NCBI GenBank assembly: GCA_025062375.1
Contig: JANXAG010000005.1
Span: forward strand, 16,373 to 80,372
Length of the DNA: 64,000 nt
Source: Anaerolineae bacterium
Lineage (GTDB): Bacteria; Chloroflexota; Anaerolineae; SpSt-600
Direction: 5' to 3'
Position 1 is the first letter of the stretch, and every line of letters starts with the position of its first letter. Shown piece by piece: positions 57,768 through 64,000 of the stretch. The notes under the pieces are model-generated. The model was not told the DNA's origin. It saw nothing but the letters and a program-made list of their open reading frames with translations, and made no database searches. Both the position numbers and the translations under genes were made by a program.

Positions 57768-58898
57768 ATGGATACCGAAAAAAAGCTGGAGCTTTTGGGA
57801 AAAGCTGCTCAGTATGATCTCTGCGGAGAGGCGTGTAGCCCCAATGTCCATCGGATAAAAGATGACCTGGGGCGCTGGCTATATCCAGCTGTTCTGCCCG
57901 ATGGGAAAAGGGTTATACTTCTCAAAGTCCTCCTGAGCAATGCCTGCGTCAATAACTGCCTTTACTGCGCCAACAGAGCCGGGCGAGATTGCCCCAGAAT
58001 GTCTTTTACCCCGGAAGAACTCGCTTCCATTTTCGACCACCTCTGGCGCAGGGGCACAGTCAAGGGCCTTTTTCTTAGTTCAGCGATAGACGGCAGCCCT
58101 GATGAAGTGATGGCCCGGATGATCGCAACTGCGGAGATTATCCGGCGCCGGTACGGTTTTCACGGATACATTCATCTTAAAGTGATTCCCGGAGCCAGCA
58201 GGGCAGCCGTAGAAGCCATGGCGCGCTGGGCTACGAGAATGTCGGTGAACCTTGAAGCTCCATCCCCAGAAACCTTGAACCGCATAGCTCCGGGCAAAAA
58301 CTTTACTGAGAACCTTTTCGCCCCCATTGCTTGGATCAAAGAATTGATGGAAGAAGGAAAAGCCCTCCTCCCAGCCGGACAAACCACACAGTTTATGGTA
58401 GGCCCGGGAGGGGAAAGGGACCGGGACCTCCTTCGTCTGGCCCAATCTTTATACAGAGATTTTGGCATGCAACGCATTTATTACAGCGCCTTCCAGCCTG
58501 TCCCCAATACTCCCCTTGAGGCTCATCCTCCGACCCCCGCCTGGCGTGAGCACCGCCTTTACCAGGCCGATTTCCTCATAAGGCGCTACGGTTTCACCGT
58601 GGAGGAATTGACCTTTAATTCTGACGGCAACCTCCCAAGAGAAGGTGATCCCAAGCTCCTCTGGGCCTTGAAACATCCGGAGTTTTTCCCGGTGGAAGTG
58701 AACACCGCCGATTACCATCAGCTCTTGAGAGTCCCTGGTATAGGCCCCCGCTCAGCCCGGAAGATAATCGCCGAGCGCAAAAAAGGAGCTATAAGCTTCA
58801 TTGAAGACCTGAAAAAGCTTGGGGTAATAACCGGGCGAGCAGCTCCTTTTATAACCCTTAAAGGTAAAAGGCCAGCATTTCAAATCGGTCTCCTTTAA
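57768..58898 (+). CDS. Radical SAM protein with C-terminal helix-hairpin-helix (DNA modification/repair type)
   Basis: In this 376-residue protein, Cys60-x3-Cys64-x2-Cys67 (NACVNNCLYC) binds the 4Fe-4S cluster of radical SAM enzymes. Further Cys at 19, 23 and 75 might bind another centre or be structural. The C-terminal part (QLLRVPGIGPRSARKIIAERKKG) is a helix-hairpin-helix DNA-binding motif. This combination matches the radical SAM family often linked to a uracil-DNA glycosylase-like gene and suggested to act in DNA modification or repair. No UDG gene is nearby. Its ATG directly follows the cupin stop. Confidence 0.9.
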   Translation: MDTEKKLELLGKAAQYDLCGEACSPNVHRIKDDLGRWLYPAVLPDGKRVILLKVLLSNACVNNCLYCANRAGRDCPRMSFTPEELASIFDHLWRRGTVKGLFLSSAIDGSPDEVMARMIATAEIIRRRYGFHGYIHLKVIPGASRAAVEAMARWATRMSVNLEAPSPETLNRIAPGKNFTENLFAPIAWIKELMEEGKALLPAGQTTQFMVGPGGERDRDLLRLAQSLYRDFGMQRIYYSAFQPVPNTPLEAHPPTPAWREHRLYQADFLIRRYGFTVEELTFNSDGNLPREGDPKLLWALKHPEFFPVEVNTADYHQLLRVPGIGPRSARKIIAERKKGAISFIEDLKKLGVITGRAAPFITLKGKRPAFQIGLL

Positions 58899-58909
58899 CT
58901 GGAGGGGAA

Positions 58910-59842
58910 ATGCGTTTTCTCATAACCGGAGGAGCAGGTTTCATCGGGGCAGCCCTGGCCAACAGGCTTGTCCGGATGGGACATCACGTAAGGGTGATAG
59001 ACGACCTGAGCGCTGGAGACCCCTCTCGCCTTGACCCCAAAGTAATCTTTACCCGTGGGGATGTCCGGGATGTACCAAGGCTCTGGAACCTCCTGCAAGG
59101 AGTGGATTGTGTCTATCATCTGGCAGCCAAGGTTTCAGTCCCTGAATCAGTCCTTTACCCCAGAGAGTACAACGAAGTAAACGTAGGTGGAACGGTAGCC
59201 CTGATGGTGGCGGTAAGAGATGTGGGGGTCAAGCGTGTTATCCTCGCTTCATCGGGTGCTGTTTACGGCGAACAGAAAGAGCAGCCAGTAAAAGAAACGC
59301 AAAAGCCTAACCCCCAATCCCCTTACGCCGTCAGCAAGCTGGCCTCAGAATATTATGTCAATACCCTCGGGGCGCTTTATGGCATAGAAACGGTTATCCT
59401 GAGGATCTTCAATGCCTATGGGCCAGGGCAATACCTTACTTTCCATCATCCCCCAGTTATCCCCCAGTTCATGAAAAAGGCTGTGGAAGGGGGAACACTG
59501 GTCATCTACGGCAACGGGAACCAAACGAGGGACTTTGTTTACATTGACGATGTGGTGGATGCACTGGTGGCAGCAGCTACAGCCAATAACGTGAACAGAG
59601 CTATCATAAACGTGGGCAGCGGTGAAGAGACCAGCATAAACGATCTGGCCAAAAAGGTGGCCAAGGTGGTTGGTCGGGAAGTGGAGGTAATTCACAACAA
59701 AGCCGAAAGCGGGGGGGTATCACGCCTCGTAGCTGACCTGACCCGAGCTCAGGAGCTTCTGGGCTACAGGCCAAAAGTCACCCTGATGGAGGGTCTCAGA
59801 AGGCTATTGGAATTAGACCCTCGCTTTCGCATCAGCCGATGA
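58910..59842 (+). CDS. NAD-dependent nucleotide-sugar epimerase/dehydratase
   Basis: This 310-residue extended SDR has the NAD loop TGGAGFIGAAL (near residues 6-16), VIDDLSAGDPSRL, catalytic Ser in ASSGAVYG, and Tyr-x3-Lys in SPYAVSKLASEYY. It resembles UDP-glucose/UDP-galactose 4-epimerases. Likely part of surface polysaccharide synthesis with the GT-C gene overlapping by ATGA. The actual sugar cannot be told. Confidence 0.92.
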   Translation: MRFLITGGAGFIGAALANRLVRMGHHVRVIDDLSAGDPSRLDPKVIFTRGDVRDVPRLWNLLQGVDCVYHLAAKVSVPESVLYPREYNEVNVGGTVALMVAVRDVGVKRVILASSGAVYGEQKEQPVKETQKPNPQSPYAVSKLASEYYVNTLGALYGIETVILRIFNAYGPGQYLTFHHPPVIPQFMKKAVEGGTLVIYGNGNQTRDFVYIDDVVDALVAAATANNVNRAIINVGSGEETSINDLAKKVAKVVGREVEVIHNKAESGGVSRLVADLTRAQELLGYRPKVTLMEGLRRLLELDPRFRISR

Positions 59843-61299
59843 GGGATAGATTCACGGCAATAATTATCGTCCTTCTTGCTTTCAGCATCCGCCTTGGGGG
59901 CATCCTTTCTCAAAGCCTCTGGAGAGATGAAGTTGATGCCGTTCTTTTCGCTTCGGCTCCTCTGAAAGAGGTGCTGGGGTATTTCACCCACCCAGGGTGG
60001 AATGGCCCCCTTTACTACCTTTTGCTGAAAGGATGGCTCCACTTGGCAGGGAAAGGGGAATTTGCCCTTCGTTATTTTTCTTTGCTTTTCGGCGTTCTAT
60101 CCTTACCCCTTATTTTTAAGCTGGCCCAAAATTTCCTCCCAGAGCGCTTCGCTCTCATGGCCATGCTCCTCTCAGGCCTTTCGCCCTACCTGGTCTGGTA
60201 CTCCCAGGAGGGCAAAATGTATGGATTGTGGCTGTTTCTGGCAACTTTAGCTTTTTTCCTGCACTTAAGGGCCCTGGAGAGGGGAGGATTGAAGCGCTGG
60301 GCTTTGTATCTGATGGCCGTTACAGCTAACTTTTACGTCCATTTCCACAGCCTTTTCATGATACTGGGGCAACTGACGCTTTACCTCTGGCCGGAGTACC
60401 ATAAAAAGTGGCGGGAAGGACTCCTGGCCCACTCAATCCTTATACTGCCCTTCTGGCCCGCAACCCGCTGGCTTATACTATCCTTCTTTTCCCCAAATCC
60501 CACCGGGTTTCCGTACTATCCTCTCTCCGATATGTTTGGTATCCTCTTTACCGGGTGGAGCTGCGGCATCCTTAGCACCCTGTGGCCCTGGTCCCTTGTT
60601 CCCGCAGGGCTGACCGCTCTGGGAGCTCTCGCCGAGGGCAAGATTGCCCTCCAATTGGGAGCCATCCTTCTGCTCCCGGTTCTCGGGCTTTTTGGAGTCT
60701 GCCTCCGCAAGCCCCTTTTCACAGACCGCTACCTTATCTTCCTTGCGCCATTTTTCTACATATTGCTGTCATTGGGATTGAGTTTTTGGCGGGCGAAGAA
60801 GAAGTTCCTTGAGCCTGGTTTAATTCTGGCCCTTTTATTGGTGAACGCCGAAGCTCTCTTGAGCCAGAGCCGTTTTCCGATAAAGAGCGATTTCAGAGAG
60901 GCTGTGGCCCTCTTCAAAAAGTATGCTTCCGAGGGCGACGTAGTGGTATTCCAGATTCCCTACGTGCGCCGCGTTTTTGATTACTACCTGGCCGGAGAAA
61001 AACCCTATATTCCAGTGGAAGCGCCTTATACCAATTGGGGCATGACACCGAAGCAGGTGGATAGTTACCTCAAAAGCCATACCGGCTACCACCGCCGGGT
61101 ATGGCTGGTCCTGAGCGAGGCGGAAATGTGGGATTCAAGAGGACTTGTGGAAAAGTGGTTTGAGGAGAACTTTACCCCTGAATTGAGGGGACGCCTTGTC
61201 CGAGTAACGATAACCCTCTACTCCCGCCCTGAGCCCCTGGTAGACCTGAGGGCCCTGCGCTACAGATGTTTTCTACCTCTGGTCTTACGGCAAAAATAA
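59839..61299 (+). CDS. ArnT/PMT-like GT-C glycosyltransferase
   Basis: This 486-residue multi-spanning protein (about 10-12 helices) has the GT-C acidic motif LWRDEVDAVLFA (Asp-Glu after the first helix) and the loop GPLYYLLLKGWLHLAGKGEFALRYFSLLFG, both typical of the ArnT/PMT_2 family that transfers sugars from polyprenyl phosphate. The extreme C-terminus, RCFLPLVLRQK, resembles a short 'LPLVL' sequence common at ends or linkers of Chloroflexota surface proteins. It overlaps the epimerase gene by ATGA. Confidence 0.83.
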   Translation: MRDRFTAIIIVLLAFSIRLGGILSQSLWRDEVDAVLFASAPLKEVLGYFTHPGWNGPLYYLLLKGWLHLAGKGEFALRYFSLLFGVLSLPLIFKLAQNFLPERFALMAMLLSGLSPYLVWYSQEGKMYGLWLFLATLAFFLHLRALERGGLKRWALYLMAVTANFYVHFHSLFMILGQLTLYLWPEYHKKWREGLLAHSILILPFWPATRWLILSFFSPNPTGFPYYPLSDMFGILFTGWSCGILSTLWPWSLVPAGLTALGALAEGKIALQLGAILLLPVLGLFGVCLRKPLFTDRYLIFLAPFFYILLSLGLSFWRAKKKFLEPGLILALLLVNAEALLSQSRFPIKSDFREAVALFKKYASEGDVVVFQIPYVRRVFDYYLAGEKPYIPVEAPYTNWGMTPKQVDSYLKSHTGYHRRVWLVLSEAEMWDSRGLVEKWFEENFTPELRGRLVRVTITLYSRPEPLVDLRALRYRCFLPLVLRQK

Positions 61300-61301
61300 A
61301 G

Positions 61302-61370
61302 GGAGCCGGTTTCTAAGTAATGGCTCCGGCCCCCTTCTCTTTACCAGACCAGCGGCCAATACCCTGGTCT
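61302..61370. terminator. Two possible stem-loops in the convergent gap
   Basis: GGAGCC (61302-61307) pairs with GGCTCC (61322-61327), and AGACCAG (61346-61352) pairs with CTGGTCT (61364-61370). They lie between the convergent GT-C and hutU genes and may end transcription on both strands. Neither has a strong T tract, so the call is weak. Confidence 0.4.
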
Positions 61371-61377
61371 CCAGCGT

Positions 61378-63027
61378 TTACTTCATCATCGGGATCTTCA
61401 GGTTGTATTTCTTGGCCACGGCGATGGCCTCCTCGTATCCCGCATCCACATGGCGGATAACCCCCATCCACGGGTCAGCCGTGAGAACCCGCTCCAGGCG
61501 GCGGGCTGCTTCTGGGGTGCCATCGGCCACGATTACCTGGCCAGCATGGATGGAGTAGCCCACACCTACCCCCCCGCCGGAATGGATGGCCACCCAGGTA
61601 GCGCCACAGACGGCATTGAGAAGAGCGTTGAGGAGAGGCCAGTCGGCAATGGCATCAGAGCCATCCTTCATCCCCTCTGTCTCCCGCCTGGGCGATGCCA
61701 CCGAACCAGCATCAAGGTGGTCTCGCCCTATGACGATAGGAGCTTTCACCTTACCTGAGGCCACCAGTTCGTTGAATTTGAGGCCGGCCTTGTCCCTCTC
61801 TCCGTATCCAAGCCAGCAGATGCGGGCCGGTAGACCCTGGAACTTCACCTTCTTCTGAGCCATCTTTATCCAGCGCACCAGATATTCATCTTCGGGGAAG
61901 AGCTCAATGATAGCCTGGTCCGTCACGTAGATGTCCTCGGGGTCACCGGAAAGAGCCACCCAGCGGAAAGGCCCCTTGCCCTGACAGAAAAGGGGACGGA
62001 TGTAAGCCAGAACGAAGCCGGGATAGTTGAAAGCATCTTTCACACCGGCATCGTAGGCCCTCTGGCGCAGGTTGTTACCGTAGTCAAAAACGATGGCCCC
62101 CCGCTTCTGGAACTCCAGCATGGCCTGAACATGTTCAGCCATGGAAGCCATAGAGCGACGCACGTATTCTTTAGGGTCTTTGCCACGGAGCTCGGCGGCT
62201 TCTTCTACAGAGAGGCCTTTGGGTATATACATAAGTGGGTCATGGGCTGGAGTTTGGTCGGTGACCACATCGGGAGTTATGCCTCTGACCACCAGCTCGG
62301 GGTAGACGTCAGCAGCGTTCCCTATGAGGCCTATGGATTTAGCCTCTCCTTTCTTGAGGGCCTCCTCCACCATGGTCATGGCCTCTTCCAGATCGTTCAC
62401 CACTACATCCAGGTAACCGGTTTCCAGACGCCTCTGAGCTCTCCAGGGATCTACTTCCACTATGAGAGCCACTCCTTCGTTCATAGTCACAGCGAGGGGT
62501 TGTGCTCCTCCCATCTCACCCAGGCCAGCGCTCAGGACGAATTTGCCCTTGAGGCTTGGCCACCCAGCTGAGCGAGCAGCGGCGGCAAAGGTTTCATAAG
62601 TGCCCTGAAGGATTCCCTGGGTGCCTATGTAGATCCAGGCCCCTGCTGTCATCTGGGCGAACATTATCAGGCCCAGGCGCTCCAGTTCATCAAAATACTC
62701 CTGGGTTGCCCAAGCCGGAACCAGGTTAGAGTTGGCCATCAGGACCCTTGGAGCATCCAGGTGAGTGCGAAAAACTCCTACCGGTTTTCCTGACTGGATA
62801 AGGAGGGTTTCATCGGGCTCCATCTCTTCCAGGGTGCGGAGGATGGCATCAAAGCACTCCCAGTTCCTGGCGGCCTTTCCCCTTCCCCCGTAAACGATTA
62901 GGTTGTCGGGGTCACCGGCTACTTCCGGGTCCAGATTGTTTTGGAGCATCCTGTAAGGGGCTTCAAGGAGCCAGCTTTTGCAGTGGAGTTGAGTTCCCCT
63001 CGGCGCGCGAACTATCCTTTTGGGCAT
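61378..63027 (-). CDS. hutU: Urocanate hydratase
   Basis: HutU converts urocanate to imidazolonepropionate in histidine breakdown, using tightly bound NAD. The 549-residue protein (usual length 550-560) has [52 protein letters not shown] (NAD loop), and [24 protein letters not shown] with the active-site Cys region, and [15 protein letters not shown] near the end. AAAGGAGGTGG precedes the ATG. No hutH, hutI or hutG is in view. It lies 23 bp behind livF, so the importer is probably cotranscribed with it. Confidence 0.95.
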   Translation of the reverse strand: MPKRIVRAPRGTQLHCKSWLLEAPYRMLQNNLDPEVAGDPDNLIVYGGRGKAARNWECFDAILRTLEEMEPDETLLIQSGKPVGVFRTHLDAPRVLMANSNLVPAWATQEYFDELERLGLIMFAQMTAGAWIYIGTQGILQGTYETFAAAARSAGWPSLKGKFVLSAGLGEMGGAQPLAVTMNEGVALIVEVDPWRAQRRLETGYLDVVVNDLEEAMTMVEEALKKGEAKSIGLIGNAADVYPELVVRGITPDVVTDQTPAHDPLMYIPKGLSVEEAAELRGKDPKEYVRRSMASMAEHVQAMLEFQKRGAIVFDYGNNLRQRAYDAGVKDAFNYPGFVLAYIRPLFCQGKGPFRWVALSGDPEDIYVTDQAIIELFPEDEYLVRWIKMAQKKVKFQGLPARICWLGYGERDKAGLKFNELVASGKVKAPIVIGRDHLDAGSVASPRRETEGMKDGSDAIADWPLLNALLNAVCGATWVAIHSGGGVGVGYSIHAGQVIVADGTPEAARRLERVLTADPWMGVIRHVDAGYEEAIAVAKKYNLKIPMMK

Positions 63028-63050
63028 AGTCCACCTCCTTTACCTGAAGT

Positions 63051-63758
63051 TTAAATTCCTCCGAGATAAGCAGCCTGCACTTTTGGATTCAGCCTCAGCT
63101 CTTCAGCACTCCCCTCCAGAACGATTCGGCCGTTTTCCAGCACATAACCCCTCTGCACGATCTTGAGGGCTTCATGGGCGTTCTGTTCCACCATTAAGAT
63201 TGAGACACCTTCCCGGTGCAGTTCGTTTAGAGCCTTAAAAACCATTCCCACTATTATTGGGGAAAGCCCCATGGAGACCTCATCTACCAGGAGAAGGCGG
63301 GGCTTCCTCATGACAGCCCTCCCGATAGCCAGCATTTGCTGCTCCCCACCGGAAAGGGTTCCCGCTTTCTGACGGCGCCTTTCGGCCAGGATGGGGAAAA
63401 GGGAAAAAACTGTATCAAGCCTTTCTCTAAACTTTTTCGGGTTTGACTCCAAATAAGCGCCGAGACGCAGGTTTTCCTCTACCGAAAGGTCCGGAAAAAT
63501 CCGGCGTCCTTCCGGAACCACAGCCATGCCCCGCGCTGCCCTCTCCCAGGGAGGTAGCAAAGTGATGTCTTCCCCTTCAAACTCTATACGTCCTCCAATG
63601 GGCCTGACCCAGCCTGTAAGGGCCTTTATAAGGGTGCTCTTACCAGCACCGTTGGCTCCGAGAACAGCGATGGCTTCTCCGTCTTCAACGGTCAACGAAA
63701 CTCCGTGGAGGACGATAGCCTGGCTGTAAGCCACTCTGAGGTTTTCCACCTTAAGCAT
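63051..63758 (-). CDS. livF: Liv-type ABC importer ATPase (LivF-like), hut-linked
   Basis: In this 235-residue ATPase: Walker A GANGAGKSTL, AVVPEGRRIFPDLSVEENLRLGAY (LivF pattern), signature LSGGEQQMLAIGRAV, Walker B LLLVDEVSMGLSP and LMVEQNAHEAL. It is a second Liv importer, distinct from that at 51101-56589. The ATG follows the livG stop by one base. Its association with hutU suggests import of histidine, urocanate or a related compound, an inference from context. Confidence 0.94.
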   Translation of the reverse strand: MLKVENLRVAYSQAIVLHGVSLTVEDGEAIAVLGANGAGKSTLIKALTGWVRPIGGRIEFEGEDITLLPPWERAARGMAVVPEGRRIFPDLSVEENLRLGAYLESNPKKFRERLDTVFSLFPILAERRRQKAGTLSGGEQQMLAIGRAVMRKPRLLLVDEVSMGLSPIIVGMVFKALNELHREGVSILMVEQNAHEALKIVQRGYVLENGRIVLEGSAEELRLNPKVQAAYLGGI

Positions 63759-63759
63759 T

Positions 63760-64000
63760 TCAATCCTCCATGGCAGTGTGACCCAGATATGCTTCTATAA
63801 CTTTCGGATTTTTCCGAATTTCATCAGGTTTGCCCTCGGCAATTACCTGACCGTGCGCCAGAACCACTATCCTCTGGGAGAGGCCCATGGCAAAGGGCAT
63901 GTTGTGCTCCACCAGGATTACTGTAATCCCATCGGAATGGAGCTGACGGATCAGCCCTGCCAGCTGTTCCAGCTCTTCGTGGATGAGCCCCGCCGCTGGT
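63760..64000 (-). CDS. livG: Liv-type ABC importer ATPase (LivG-like), 5' part outside window
   Basis: The C-terminal ~79 residues of a LivG-type ATPase are encoded on the minus strand, running off the window edge. Translation gives VILVEHNMPFAMGLSQRIV near the switch His, a regulatory end with AHGQVIAEGKPDEIRKNPKVIEAYLGH, and stops at 63760. The rest of the importer (permeases, binding protein) presumably lies beyond 64000. Confidence 0.9.
   Translation of the reverse strand, partial: PAAGLIHEELEQLAGLIRQLHSDGITVILVEHNMPFAMGLSQRIVVLAHGQVIAEGKPDEIRKNPKVIEAYLGHTAMED

Overview
The window looks like a chromosomal segment of a Chloroflexota bacterium, probably of the Anaerolineae type. This is an inference from several features together: moderately high GC, a compact division/cell-wall (dcw) cluster, a Pro/Thr-rich linker behind a lipoprotein signal, a MalT-like/SARP hybrid regulator, an archaeal-type S-adenosylmethionine synthetase, an archaemetzincin and several large membrane glycosyltransferases. 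I see no phage, insertion sequence, CRISPR array, rRNA or tRNA gene.

Positions 1-15440 (minus strand) hold a dcw cluster in transcription order mraZ-rsmH-ftsL-ftsI-murF-mraY-murD-ftsW-murG-(CvpA-like)-murC-murB-ddl-ftsQ-ftsA, with ftsA cut by the window edge. murE is missing from its usual place. Three exact TAGTGG repeats at 10-bp spacing in front of mraZ look like an MraZ autoregulatory operator. Divergent from it (15601-18905, plus) is a short operon: S2P-type protease, HD-domain protein, archaemetzincin and amidohydrolase.

Positions 19081-25489 (plus) form a sulfur/methyl operon. A good promoter is followed by a SAM-I (S-box) riboswitch with a visible terminator and a competing antiterminator, then mtnA, a metallo-beta-lactamase-fold protein, a short MetE-like methionine synthase core, an archaeal-type SAM synthetase, tsaD and an orphan FAD-binding subunit. 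Positions 25521-37724 are mixed: O-antigen-ligase-like protein, folP, a two-domain class II aldolase, a divergent Amt-like protein, a Mut7-C protein with a half-size TauE, a degenerate Lgt paralogue, a large GT-C-like membrane protein and an ABC-2 exporter.

Positions 37837-56589 (plus) are the most interesting part. A 1074-residue MalT-like ATPase/SARP regulator is followed directly by three direct repeats at 11-bp spacing just upstream of a -10 box, the geometry known for SARP operators. They precede a tightly packed 14-gene run: SDR, three acyl-CoA ligases alternating with three alpha/beta hydrolases, a KAS III-like enzyme lacking the normal His and Asn, a fused MaoC double hotdog and a complete Liv-type ABC importer. 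I infer a regulated system that imports a carboxylic acid, activates it with CoA and processes it; the substrate is unknown.

Positions 56696-61299 (plus) hold a nitroreductase, an RmlC-like cupin, a radical SAM/HhH protein, a sugar epimerase and a GT-C protein. Positions 61378-64000 (minus) hold hutU downstream of livF and a truncated livG.
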